Shown here in pieces: positions 42,835 through 51,363 of a stretch of 64,000 nucleotides of DNA. Made by a program: the position numbers and the translations under genes. The stretch comes from Aestuariivita sp049276915 (GTDB lineage Bacteria > Pseudomonadota > Alphaproteobacteria > Rhodobacterales > Rhodobacteraceae): contig NZ_JBASXK010000051.1 in NCBI RefSeq assembly GCF_049276915.1, forward strand, positions 1-64,000, given 5' to 3'. How positions within the stretch are numbered: position 1 is the stretch's first letter; each line of letters starts with the position of its first letter. A model generated the notes under the pieces. It ran no database searches and was not told the DNA's origin. It worked only from the letters and a program-made list of their open reading frames with translations.

Positions 42835-45078
42835 TCAGAATTGAGTGGGCAGCCATTCCATCACGGCCGGGCGCACAGATTGATCGCCGCGATGGCGCCC
42901 GTCCGAGATGATCTTGCGCAGCTCATCCAGATCAACACGCCGCAGCAGGCTTTTGACCGGCCCGATCGACGCCGGGCGCATGGAGAGTTTGCGCAGCCCG
43001 ATGGCCGCCAGACAGAGCGCCTCGACCGGGCGGCCCGCATCTTCGCCGCAAAAGGACAGGGGTGTGTCTGTCGATGCACAGCGTTCGACGATCCGTTCGA
43101 TGAAGGTGAGAAAGCTGACATTCAGCGTGTCATAGCGTCGCCGCACACGTTCATTCTCGCGGTCAGCGGCAAAAAAGAACTGCTTGAGGTCATTGCCTCC
43201 AATCGACAGGAAATCGACCTCTTGAAAGAATTTCGGCGGCGCAAAGGCCAGGCTGGGCGTTTCCAGCATCGCGCCGATCTTGATGCTTTGCGGCAGGACA
43301 TGTCCCAGCTTTTCTTCAAGAGCCAGGGTCTTGTCCACTTCGGCGCGCGCGCGTGTGTATTCGTCAAACTGCGCCACGAACGGAAACATCACCGTCAGAG
43401 GGCGTCCGTTCGCCGCCCGGATCAACGCCTGAAGCTGCATGCGCATGACACCGGGTTTATCAAGACCGACCCGGATCGCGCGCCAGCCCAGCGCCGGGTT
43501 CGGCTCGTCATTGGGCTTCATGTAGGGCAGCACCTTGTCCGAGCCGATATCCAGCGTCCGGAACACCACTTCCTTGTCCTTGGCCGCATCCAGCACGCGC
43601 GCATAGATCGCGCTGAGTTCACTGCGGCGGGGCATCTGGTTGCGTACGAGAAATTGCAATTCGGTGCGAAACAGCCCGACCCCTTCTGCGCCCGAGCTTT
43701 CCAGCGAGGGCAAATCCGCCATCAACCCGGCATTCATCACCAGCGAAATCGTCTTGCCGCAGCGGGTTTGTGCGGGTTTGTCCTTGATCGAGACATAGCG
43801 CTCTTGCGCCTTTGCCTGCATGGCGATCTTTTCGCCAAAGGCCGAGGCGACCGTATCATCGGGGCGCAGATGGACGAGGCCTTGGTCGCCATCAACCATG
43901 ATGCGATCGCCATTGAGCGCCTCGGTCGTGATGCGTTTGGCGTGCACGACAAGGGGAATGGCCAGCGCGCGCGCCACGATAGCGGCATGTGAGCCGACCG
44001 AGCCTTCCTCAAGCACGATACCCTTGAGCTTGCGATCATATTCCAGCAGTTCCGCCGGCCCGATGTTTCGCGCCACCAGAATCGGGTCTACGGGCATCGC
44101 GGCCCCGGTTTCCGCACCCTGCCCTGTCAGAATGCGCAACATGCGGTTGGACAGATCATCCAGATCGCTGAGGCGTTCGCGCAGATAGGCGTCCTGCACC
44201 TGCTCCATGCGGGCGCGCGCCATGGATTGCTCCTTTTCCACTGCTGCCTCTGCCGACAGGCCGCTGCGGATATCGTCCTGCATCCGCCGCATCCAGCCCT
44301 TGGAATTGGCATACATCCGATAGGCTTCGAGGACCTGCAGCTGATCCTTGTCGCCCCCCGCCGAGGCCGCCAGCATCTTGTCGACACCCACGCGCAGCTC
44401 TTCAACGGCACCTTGCAGACGTTCAAGCTCGCGCTCGGGATCATCCGCGATCGGGTTGGTGACGACCACACGCGGTTCATGCAGCCAGACATGCCCCTGC
44501 GCGGCACCCTCTTGCGCGGTGGTGCCGCGCAGCAAGACGGATTGCTGGTGGCGTGCAGACAGGGCCGCTCCCTCGCCCACAAAGGCACCCAGTTCAGTCA
44601 TTTCGGCCAGCACCATGGCCACAACCTCAAGCGCGTAAATCTCATCGGCCGAATATGTTCGCTGGTCCTTGGACTGGACCACCAGAACACCCAGCCTTTC
44701 GCCAAGCCGCTGCACCGGCACGCCGAGGAAAGAGGAATAGATCTCTTCGCCGGTTTCAGGCATGAAACGAAAGCCCTTGGCCGAGGGCGCATCGGCGGTA
44801 TTGATCACCTGCGCGCGTTTGGCCACGCGCCCGACCAACCCTTCGCCCAGCCGCATCCGGGTCTGGTGTACCGCTTCGGGGTTGAGCCCTTGCGTGGCGC
44901 AAAGCTCAAGCGTGTCTTCATCGCGAAACAGATAGATCGAGCACACCTCGGTGCCCATGCTGTCAGCGATAAGGTGCGTGATCTTGTTAAGCCGCGCCTG
45001 ACCGGCAAGTTCCCCGGCCATGACATCGCGCAGACGGACCAGCAGTTTGCGGCTTTCGCTGTCGGTTTGCTCAGACAT
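42835..45078 (-). CDS. ptsP: PtsP, nitrogen-type phosphoenolpyruvate phosphotransferase (EI-Ntr)
   Basis: 747 residues. N-terminal GAF domain (about 15-160; SMGTEVCSIYLF, VGRVAKRAQVINTADAPS), then the enzyme I body with the phosphorylated His in GSVGSHAAIVARAL and the C-terminal PEP-binding barrel (GVGLFRTELQFL, SIGGNDLKQFFFA, CGEDAGRP). Starts the PTS-Ntr phosphorelay to NPr and EIIA-Ntr. The start at 45078 follows GGGGGAGG some 18 bases upstream; a longer frame to 45114 exists. Next to lysC, an arrangement usual in Rhodobacterales. Confidence 0.94.
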   Translation of the reverse strand: MSEQTDSESRKLLVRLRDVMAGELAGQARLNKITHLIADSMGTEVCSIYLFRDEDTLELCATQGLNPEAVHQTRMRLGEGLVGRVAKRAQVINTADAPSAKGFRFMPETGEEIYSSFLGVPVQRLGERLGVLVVQSKDQRTYSADEIYALEVVAMVLAEMTELGAFVGEGAALSARHQQSVLLRGTTAQEGAAQGHVWLHEPRVVVTNPIADDPERELERLQGAVEELRVGVDKMLAASAGGDKDQLQVLEAYRMYANSKGWMRRMQDDIRSGLSAEAAVEKEQSMARARMEQVQDAYLRERLSDLDDLSNRMLRILTGQGAETGAAMPVDPILVARNIGPAELLEYDRKLKGIVLEEGSVGSHAAIVARALAIPLVVHAKRITTEALNGDRIMVDGDQGLVHLRPDDTVASAFGEKIAMQAKAQERYVSIKDKPAQTRCGKTISLVMNAGLMADLPSLESSGAEGVGLFRTELQFLVRNQMPRRSELSAIYARVLDAAKDKEVVFRTLDIGSDKVLPYMKPNDEPNPALGWRAIRVGLDKPGVMRMQLQALIRAANGRPLTVMFPFVAQFDEYTRARAEVDKTLALEEKLGHVLPQSIKIGAMLETPSLAFAPPKFFQEVDFLSIGGNDLKQFFFAADRENERVRRRYDTLNVSFLTFIERIVERCASTDTPLSFCGEDAGRPVEALCLAAIGLRKLSMRPASIGPVKSLLRRVDLDELRKIISDGRHRGDQSVRPAVMEWLPTQF

Positions 45079-45166
45079 CGACTTTTGGGCCTCCCCCGAG
45101 CGGTATGTTTCCACCGCAACGGGTTAGATCATACCGCCACGCTCTTTGAAACGGGTTTCTGTATAT

Positions 45167-45181
45167 GCTCTGTGACAGAGC
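45167..45181. repeat. 15-bp palindrome upstream of ptsP
   Basis: GCTCTGT-G-ACAGAGC in the 212-base stretch between lysC stop and ptsP start, 89 bases before ptsP. Single-base centre, so more suited to a dimeric operator than to an RNA hairpin. Function unknown. Confidence 0.4.
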
Positions 45182-45290
45182 GGCATTGGCCGCTGGCATT
45201 GATCCGGATTGAGGCACCCAAAGCAAAGGCGTTGTGTCGCCCGTTCCCCTGGCAGAGCAATACGCCAGCAAGACGACCGGCCGGCGGCGG

Positions 45291-46529
45291 TCAGGCGGTC
45301 TTTTCCAGTTCGAACGCATCGTGGAGCGCTTGCACGGCAAGCTCCATGTACTTGCGATCGATCAGAACCGAAATCTTGATCTCGGAGGTTGTGATGACCT
45401 TGATGTTGATGCTCTCATCCGAGAGCACCTTGAACATTTTGGCCGCAACGCCGGTGTGGCTGCGCATGCCGATACCGACCACCGACACTTTGGCCACATT
45501 GGTGTCTGCAACCAGTTCGGTAAAGTTCAGCGCGCCCGATTTCTTGGTTTCGCCCAGCGCGCGTTCGGCGCGGGCGACCTGATCGGTCGGGCAGGAAAAG
45601 GTCATGTCCGTGCGCCCCTCTTCCGAAATGTTCTGCACGATCATGTCGACATTCACGCCCGCATCGCTGAGCGCGGTAAAGATCAGTGCGGCAATACCCG
45701 GGCGATCTGCCACAGAGAGCAGTGTCAGTTTGGCTTCGTCACGCGAATAGGCCACTCCGGCCACAACTTTGGATTCCATGATTTCCTCCTCATCGCAGAC
45801 GAGCGTTCCGGCATCGTCGGATTGTTCCTCAAAGCTCGACAGCACGCGCAATTTCACCTTGTAGCGCATCGCGAGTTCGACCGAGCGGGTTTGCAGCACC
45901 TTGGCACCGAGGCTGGCAAGCTCCAGCATCTCTTCAAACGCGATCTTGTCGAGTTTTTGGGCCTTGGAGCAGATGCGCGGATCGGTGGTATATACGCCGT
46001 CCACGTCCGTGTAGATATCGCAGCGCTCGGCCTCGAAGGCGGCGGCAAAGGCGACAGCCGTGGTATCTGACCCGCCCCGCCCCAGAGTGGTCACGCGCCC
46101 TTCGGGGCTGACGCCCTGAAAACCTGCCACCACGGCCACCTTCATGCCTTCGCCGAATTTGCGCATGATGTTGGCGGGCGGGATGTCTTCGATCCGGGCC
46201 GAGGCATGTGTGTCGGTTGTCAGTACCGGCACCTGCCAGCCCTGCCAGCTGCGCGCGGGAATATCCATTTCCTGCAGCGTCAGCGCCATCAGCCCCGCCG
46301 TGACGTTTTCGCCGGACGAGACCACGGCATCATACTCGCGCGCATCATAGAGCGGTGAAGTCTCGCGCACCCAGCCCACAAGCTCATTGGTCTTTCCCGA
46401 CATGGCCGACACGATGACGATCACGTCATAGCCTTTGGCAACTTCGACGCCCACGCGTTTGGCTGCGCGGCGGATGCGGTCGAGATTGGCGACAGAGGTG
46501 CCACCGAATTTCATCACGAGAACGGGCAT
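45291..46529 (-). CDS. lysC: Aspartate kinase
   Basis: 412 residues. VMKFGGTSVANLDRIRR, the SGENVTAGLMALTL and GRGGSDTTAVAFAAAF segments, and YTTDPRICSKAQKLDKI are the kinase domain. Two C-terminal ACT domains (about 270-405; VADRPGIAALIF, GIGMRSHTGVAAKMF) give feedback control. First step of the lysine/methionine/threonine pathway. The ATG at 46529 fits the family; the longer frame is not homologous. Confidence 0.96.
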   Translation of the reverse strand: MPVLVMKFGGTSVANLDRIRRAAKRVGVEVAKGYDVIVIVSAMSGKTNELVGWVRETSPLYDAREYDAVVSSGENVTAGLMALTLQEMDIPARSWQGWQVPVLTTDTHASARIEDIPPANIMRKFGEGMKVAVVAGFQGVSPEGRVTTLGRGGSDTTAVAFAAAFEAERCDIYTDVDGVYTTDPRICSKAQKLDKIAFEEMLELASLGAKVLQTRSVELAMRYKVKLRVLSSFEEQSDDAGTLVCDEEEIMESKVVAGVAYSRDEAKLTLLSVADRPGIAALIFTALSDAGVNVDMIVQNISEEGRTDMTFSCPTDQVARAERALGETKKSGALNFTELVADTNVAKVSVVGIGMRSHTGVAAKMFKVLSDESINIKVITTSEIKISVLIDRKYMELAVQALHDAFELEKTA

Positions 46530-46718
46530 GGGATGTCCTGGCCTTTGGTATTCGCGCCTGCGTGTAAGGAATTGGCCGCGTCTGCGCAAGACGCGCCAGA
46601 TCTGCGCGTTAATCCGTCTGACGATGGTCTCTGGTCTGCAACCGGAGTGCATGCCCCCGGTTTTCCGCAAGCTGCCCGACAGCCATGTTCTGCCCCCTCG
46701 CGTCCCGTGACAGAGGCG

Positions 46719-47363
46719 TCAATAAGGATGCGCCCGGCCATCCCATGTTTCAAAGCATCCCGTCGTCCCAAGCGAGAGATGCGCAAATCGTGCCATCAGG
46801 CCCTCTGCGGCCTCTTTGACCGAGATATCTCCGGCATCCGTTCCCATATCCGTGCGCACCCAGCCGGGATGATAAATGCCGACAGCGATACCATCGGATT
46901 TCAGGTCGCTGGCCAGATTGCGGCCCAGATTGAGAACTGCCGCCTTGGAAGCGCGATAGATATAACTTCCCCCCGGCGCGCGGGTGTGGGAGGCCATCTG
47001 CGAAGAAATAATGGCAATCTTCGCCCCCCTGGCCCGGCGCAGGTTGGGCAGGAGGGACTGGATTGTCATGAATACACCGGTGACATTGGTCGCGAATGTA
47101 TCAGCCCACATCTGGGCGGGATATCCGGTTTCAACAGATTGTCCCTTGTCGAGATAGACACCCGCGTTGCACACCAGCAAATCCAGTGGACGATCCCTGA
47201 GCGCTTCGGCCATTGCAACCTGTGCCGCGGGATCGCTCACATCGAGAGTCAGCGTTCCTGCTCCATCGCGGCTGGTTGCGATCACGTCGTCGCCTTGTGC
47301 GCGATAGCTTTGGGCAAGCTGCGCGCCGATTCCCCGATTGGCACCGGTAATCAGGATATGCAT
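46719..47363 (-). CDS. Short-chain dehydrogenase/reductase
   Basis: 214 residues, short for the family but complete. Cofactor loop ITGANRGIGAQLAQ, NAG in VCNAGVYLDKG, catalytic Ser in IISSQMAS and Tyr-x-x-x-Lys in YIYRASKAAV. The start at 47363 lies one base from the DUF1178 stop; upstream frame to 47423 is not homologous. Resembles csgA/carbonyl-reductase-like SDRs; substrate unknown. Confidence 0.88.
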   Translation of the reverse strand: MHILITGANRGIGAQLAQSYRAQGDDVIATSRDGAGTLTLDVSDPAAQVAMAEALRDRPLDLLVCNAGVYLDKGQSVETGYPAQMWADTFATNVTGVFMTIQSLLPNLRRARGAKIAIISSQMASHTRAPGGSYIYRASKAAVLNLGRNLASDLKSDGIAVGIYHPGWVRTDMGTDAGDISVKEAAEGLMARFAHLSLGTTGCFETWDGRAHPY

Positions 47364-47364
47364 G

Positions 47365-47799
47365 TCAGTTTGTCTTTCGTGTGGGCCGGAAAGGCAGAGG
47401 CATGACCGGAACGCCGTCTTCAATCAGTTTACGCGCCTCTTCCGGTTTGGCCTCTCCGTGGATCGACCGGGCAGGCGCATCTCCTTCATGCATGGCGCGG
47501 GCCTGTGCGGCAAAGTTCATGCCCACATAGTCCGAGTTTTTCTCGACATGCTCCTTGAGCTGCGCCAAGGCGGCTTCCTGACTGTTTGCAGGCGTGGACA
47601 GTGGGCGGTTTTCCGGCGAAGTCGCAGCCTTGCGGGCCGGGCGCACGTTGGGGGCCATGACGGATTTGGCAACCTCACTGGTGCCGCAGATCGCGCAAGA
47701 GATCATGCCGGCACCCAACAGCTTGTCGAATGCGTCAGCCGACTGAAACCAGCTGTCGAAAACGTGGCCGTCGGTGCATTTGAGACTGTAGTTAATCAT
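47365..47799 (-). CDS. DUF1178 family zinc-ribbon-like protein
   Basis: 144 residues. MINYSLKCTDGHVFDSWFQSA and GMISCAICGTSEVAKSVMAP contain the CxxC-like Cys pairs of DUF1178. A conserved alphaproteobacterial protein of unknown function. The ATG at 47799 matches the family start. Nearby SDR and Nudix genes on the same strand may form a small housekeeping run. Confidence 0.9.
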   Translation of the reverse strand: MINYSLKCTDGHVFDSWFQSADAFDKLLGAGMISCAICGTSEVAKSVMAPNVRPARKAATSPENRPLSTPANSQEAALAQLKEHVEKNSDYVGMNFAAQARAMHEGDAPARSIHGEAKPEEARKLIEDGVPVMPLPFRPTRKTN

Positions 47800-47865
47800 G
47801 TGACTCGCGGGGTCTGAATTCACTCAGAAGTATCCACCCGCGCGCCAATATCAAGGGCGCAGATG

Positions 47866-48339
47866 TCAGCGCAGGAGCTTTGGGTCGAAATCGCGCAAAA
47901 TGCGGGCAAGCTCGGGTTCTGCGACGCGGGCGGCCGCGCGTTTGGGCGACATCCATTTGCGCCGCCGTTCGCCTTGTTCCGGATAGACCTTGGCCAGGCT
48001 TTTGACCTTGACCGGATAGACCATGGCCACGCAGGGATAACTTACACCCGGCTCGATCATCTTGGCATAGGAAAACAGCCCCAGGCAGCGATCCTCGGCC
48101 TTGCCGATCACGCCGGCTTCTTCCCACGCTTCCTTGAGCGCGCTGTCAGCGGGCGTCATGCCATCTTCGGGCCAGCCCTTGGGAACGATCCAGCGACCAG
48201 TCCCGCGCGAGGTGATCAGCAGCAGTTCGGTCTTTTCGTCACGCACCCGATAGCACAACGCCGCAAACTGGCTGCGCACGTCATTCTTGGACGCCGCACG
48301 AAGTTTGAGGGGAAGTTGTTTGATCATCGGCACCGACAC
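47866..48339 (-). CDS. Nudix hydrolase
   Basis: 157 residues with a Nudix box reading GWPEDGMTPADSALKEAWEEAGV (the G-x5-E-x7-R-E-U-x-E-E-x-G-U pattern, with Lys-Glu-Ala-Trp replacing R-E-U; Lys for Arg is a variation). Hydrolyses a nucleoside diphosphate-linked compound such as a polyphosphate or damaged nucleotide. Starts at 48339 or the ATG at 48327; both plausible. Next to DUF1178, as seen in Rhodobacterales. Confidence 0.85.
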   Translation of the reverse strand: MSVPMIKQLPLKLRAASKNDVRSQFAALCYRVRDEKTELLLITSRGTGRWIVPKGWPEDGMTPADSALKEAWEEAGVIGKAEDRCLGLFSYAKMIEPGVSYPCVAMVYPVKVKSLAKVYPEQGERRRKWMSPKRAAARVAEPELARILRDFDPKLLR

Positions 48340-48466
48340 CGGCCTGCTCCTGTTGGTTTCTCAATGTATAGCGTGACTTAGGCGGAAAATCACGTCAATT
48401 TCAAAATATATGTCAAATATAGTGTCTGTTTGACGACAGACTACCACGAGTGGATGTCCGCATCTG
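48340..48466. other. A/T-rich gap with Nudix promoter and hairpin
   Basis: The 127-base gap after EcsC has a TTGACA (minus strand; TGTCAA at 48412-48417) in an A/T-rich patch, a probable promoter of the Nudix-DUF1178-SDR run. The inverted repeat GTCTGT-TTGACG-ACAGAC (48424-48441) overlaps it and is not followed by T's, so could be an operator. No gene seen. Confidence 0.35.
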
Positions 48467-49234
48467 TCAGGATGGGCCGGGGATAGGTTGGCCCAAGTGC
48501 TCAGCCAAACGCGCGACCAGCTCCTCATGCGGTATGTCGGCATCAATCGCCAGGCGTCTGAGCCTGAAGTGAACATGCGCCATTTGCTGATAATAATTTG
48601 TGAACGCGTAATTGGTCGCGGCACCGGCCACAGCACCCAGAACAGGCACGGTCTGGGCCGCCAGTTTCTGACCGAGAGCCGCACCCAGACGCGGTGCGAC
48701 AGCCGCGATCATCTTTTGCATCGCGCGACCGCTCAGCGCCAGGCGCACGGACAAAAAGCCAAGGTCCGCCCCGTCATCATGCGCCAGCGGCCCTGCCGAA
48801 CCAAAGACGGTCAGACAATCAAATCGCACGCCCTCGGTTGACGGGTCAAAGCCTTGCTCGGCCGCGACACCCTGAATGGTGCGCAACAAAACCGTGGTTG
48901 TGACCGGCAGTTCGACCAGCGCTGTTGGCAACCCGCCAAAGCCACCTGCCGCGCCCATCGCGGTTGCCACCACGGTGTTGAGCCAACCCGCCTGATCGGG
49001 CACCGCCCTTCGGGAGCTTTCAGCGGCGTCCATCGCAATCACCAGTGCGCTTTGGGTGGCCACATCCAGACGGGCGCGTACCGGATCGGGCAGGCGATCC
49101 AACAGGTTTTCAGCCTGCCCGCCCAGCAGGTTGAGAACCTGAATGCCCGGGCCTGCCGCCGCGCGGTAGCGCGCGGCGATGGCGCGCATCTCTTTGTCGA
49201 CATCAAGCGGTCGGGTGAGGATGATATCTGTCAT
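48467..49234 (-). CDS. EcsC family protein
   Basis: 255 residues. GAAGGFGGLPTALVELPVTTTVLLRTIQGVA and FGSAGPLAHDDGADLGFLSVR are EcsC-type features. The glycine/alanine-rich central part could associate with membranes. The family is named for a gene beside B. subtilis ecsAB, and its function is unknown. Not next to an ABC transporter here. Confidence 0.88.
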   Translation of the reverse strand: MTDIILTRPLDVDKEMRAIAARYRAAAGPGIQVLNLLGGQAENLLDRLPDPVRARLDVATQSALVIAMDAAESSRRAVPDQAGWLNTVVATAMGAAGGFGGLPTALVELPVTTTVLLRTIQGVAAEQGFDPSTEGVRFDCLTVFGSAGPLAHDDGADLGFLSVRLALSGRAMQKMIAAVAPRLGAALGQKLAAQTVPVLGAVAGAATNYAFTNYYQQMAHVHFRLRRLAIDADIPHEELVARLAEHLGQPIPGPS

Positions 49235-49289
49235 CGGGTCCTGTCCTTAATGCCTCTAGAAATCGGGATTGAAGGCTGGAATTTCAATG

Positions 49290-49781
49290 TCACCCGCGCG
49301 TCCAGCGTGAAACCGGGCCTGTGACGCCCTCCCAGGCACCGGGGCGCAACTCATGACCCAACACCCTGTCAGGGTTGGTGGGCGGGGGCATGATCACGTC
49401 ATCCAGACGCTGAAACCCAAAGCGCGAATAATATGGCGCATCGCCTACAAGAATGACCCGCTCCCAGCCCAAGTCCTGCGCCAGATGCAGGCCGGAGCGG
49501 ATCAGCAAGCCGCCCAGGCCTTCGCCCTGGCGTGTCGGATGAACTGCAACCGGGCCCAACAGCAGTGAATCGTAGTCACCCACATGCACTGGCCAGAAGC
49601 GGATTGCGCCTGCCAGAATCCCATCGGGATCGCGCGCAACGCAGGACAACCCCTGCAGCGGCGCGATGTCATCGCGCAGACGGTAAGAGGACAGCGCCTC
49701 ACGACCAGGTGCAAAACACAGGTCGTACAGCGCCTCGACCTCCCACCAGTCGTCAGGCGTTTCAGGATGAAGTTCGAGCAC
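49290..49781 (-). CDS. GNAT family N-acetyltransferase (YhbS-like)
   Basis: 163 residues. PVAVHPTRQGEGLGGLLIRSGL holds the acetyl-CoA-binding Q/R-x-x-G-x-G/A loop, followed by GWERVILVGDAPYYSRFGF, a mark of the YhbS branch. Acetylates an unknown small molecule or protein. Its 5' end faces the flavin-reductase gene divergently; 83 bases between starts. Confidence 0.88.
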   Translation of the reverse strand: MLELHPETPDDWWEVEALYDLCFAPGREALSSYRLRDDIAPLQGLSCVARDPDGILAGAIRFWPVHVGDYDSLLLGPVAVHPTRQGEGLGGLLIRSGLHLAQDLGWERVILVGDAPYYSRFGFQRLDDVIMPPPTNPDRVLGHELRPGAWEGVTGPVSRWTRG

Positions 49782-49864
49782 CGGTTGCCGCTTTGATCAA
49801 TTCTTTTCGTGGCGTTCGACCTATCATGGCGTTAGGTCTTCGGCAAATCAGACCGGAGAGATGC

Positions 49865-50470
49865 ATGTTCTACAAACCACAAGACGGGCACGGCCTGCCC
49901 CACAACCCGTTCAACGCAATCGTCACACCCCGCCCGATCGGCTGGATTTCGACGCGTGATGCGCAAGGGCGAAACAATCTGGCTCCCTATTCGTTCTTCA
50001 ATGCCACGGCCTATGTGCCGCCTCAGGTCATGTTCACCTCGACCACCACGAAGGACGATCAGGACAACACCAAGGACAGCGTCGCCAACATCCGCGAAAC
50101 AGGGGTGTTCTGCGTCAATGTCGTTGAATATGCCATGCGCGATGCGATGAACGCCAGCTCGGCCACGCTGCCCAAAGAGGTGGACGAGTTTGTGCATGCG
50201 GGTGTGAAAGCTGTCGAATGCGATACGATAAACTGTCCGCGTGTTGATGGGGCTCCGGCGGCACTGGAATGCAAGCTGACGCAGATCATCAACCTCGAGG
50301 GCGAGTCGAATTACATGGTGCTTGGTGAAGTCACCGGGATTCATATGCGCGATGATTGTATCCGGGATGGCCGCTTCGACGTCACCGTCTATCAACCGCT
50401 CAGCCGCCTGGGCTATCGCGACTATACTCGCATCAAGGATCTGTTCGAACTGGCCCGCCCGGACGATTGA
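49865..50470 (+). CDS. Flavin reductase-like FMN-binding protein
   Basis: 201 residues, DIM6/NTAB split-barrel flavin reductase. NPFNAIVTPRPIGWISTRD, then NNLAPYSFFNATAYVPPQVMF and TGVFCVNVVEY are hallmarks of the ycgJ/FMN-reductase-like family. The ATG at 49865 fits the family; the long upstream frame is antisense to the GNAT gene. Followed by the strong terminator at 50487-50525. Confidence 0.9.
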   Translation: MFYKPQDGHGLPHNPFNAIVTPRPIGWISTRDAQGRNNLAPYSFFNATAYVPPQVMFTSTTTKDDQDNTKDSVANIRETGVFCVNVVEYAMRDAMNASSATLPKEVDEFVHAGVKAVECDTINCPRVDGAPAALECKLTQIINLEGESNYMVLGEVTGIHMRDDCIRDGRFDVTVYQPLSRLGYRDYTRIKDLFELARPDD

Positions 50471-50486
50471 GCCAGCCGCATGTCAA

Positions 50487-50525
50487 AGAACGCGCCAGAA
50501 ACCATCACTGTTTCTGGCGCGTTCT
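50487..50525. terminator. Strong bidirectional hairpin terminator
   Basis: AGAACGCGCCAGAAAC-CATCACT-GTTTCTGGCGCGTTCT, a perfect 16-bp stem with a 7-base loop, in the 71-base convergent gap between the flavin reductase and aqpZ. No long T-run, but such long stems serve as shared terminators in GC-rich genomes. It can work for both strands. Confidence 0.75.
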
Positions 50526-50541
50526 CTGGATGGTCGCCAAA

Positions 50542-51231
50542 TCAATCGTCTGTCGTCATCATTTTCCAGATGATCGCGCCGAGCGCCGCACCGACCAGCG
50601 GAGCAACCCAGAAAAGCCAGAGCTGTGTCAAGGCGGGCCCATCGGCAAAGAGCGCCACACCCGTCGATCGCGCCGGGTTCACCGAGGTATTTGTTACCGG
50701 GATTGAGATCAGGTGGATCAGGGTCAAACCAAGACCGATTGCGATAGGGGCAAACCCGGCAGGCGCACCCGCAGACGTCGCCCCGAGAATGATGATCAGG
50801 AAAAAGGCCGTGAGCAGGATTTCGATGATCAGGGCCGAGGTCATGGAATAGCCCTGCGGCGATGCCTCGCCATATCCGTTGGAGGCGAAGCCACCCACAC
50901 CCTCAAAGCCGGCGGCACCAGACACCACCAGATAGAGCGCCAGCGCCGCCGCAATGGCTCCTGCGACTTGAGCGATCCAGTACGGGATCAGATCTTTGCC
51001 CTCAAAACGCCCGGCCAGCATCAGCCCCAGGGATACAGCCGGGTTGAAATGCCCGCCTGATATGTGACCTACGGTGTATGCCATGGTGAGAACGGTCAGG
51101 CCAAATGCCAAGGCGACACCCAGCCAGCCGATGCCAACATCCGGCACACCGGCGGCGAGGACAGCAGCACCGCACCCTCCGAATACCAGCCAGAACGTGC
51201 CGAAAAACTCGGCCATCAGTTTCTTTGTCAT
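50542..51231 (-). CDS. aqpZ: Aquaporin Z
   Basis: 229 residues, six membrane segments plus two NPA half-helices: SGGHFNPAVSLG (first) and TNTSVNPARSTG (second). The Arg after the second NPA and the short side chains around the filter fit water-specific AqpZ rather than GlpF. The ATG at 51231 fits the family start. Confidence 0.95.
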   Translation of the reverse strand: MTKKLMAEFFGTFWLVFGGCGAAVLAAGVPDVGIGWLGVALAFGLTVLTMAYTVGHISGGHFNPAVSLGLMLAGRFEGKDLIPYWIAQVAGAIAAALALYLVVSGAAGFEGVGGFASNGYGEASPQGYSMTSALIIEILLTAFFLIIILGATSAGAPAGFAPIAIGLGLTLIHLISIPVTNTSVNPARSTGVALFADGPALTQLWLFWVAPLVGAALGAIIWKMMTTDD

Positions 51232-51363
51232 GATGCGGTTCCCTCTTTCTGAATGCGCATTCAACAGGCCTAGCACTGCGTCTGCCTGTTCTCAGAGCGA
51301 AAAAACGATTTCGTGGCGGATTTCGCACCGCCATTGTGGCGGAATTGGGTGGGGATCGGCGGA

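Noticed and set aside
42772..43992. 406-codon plus-strand frame
   Set aside because: Antisense to ptsP; no motif.
44227..45582. 451-codon plus-strand frame
   Set aside because: Antisense to ptsP and lysC; no motif or ribosome site.
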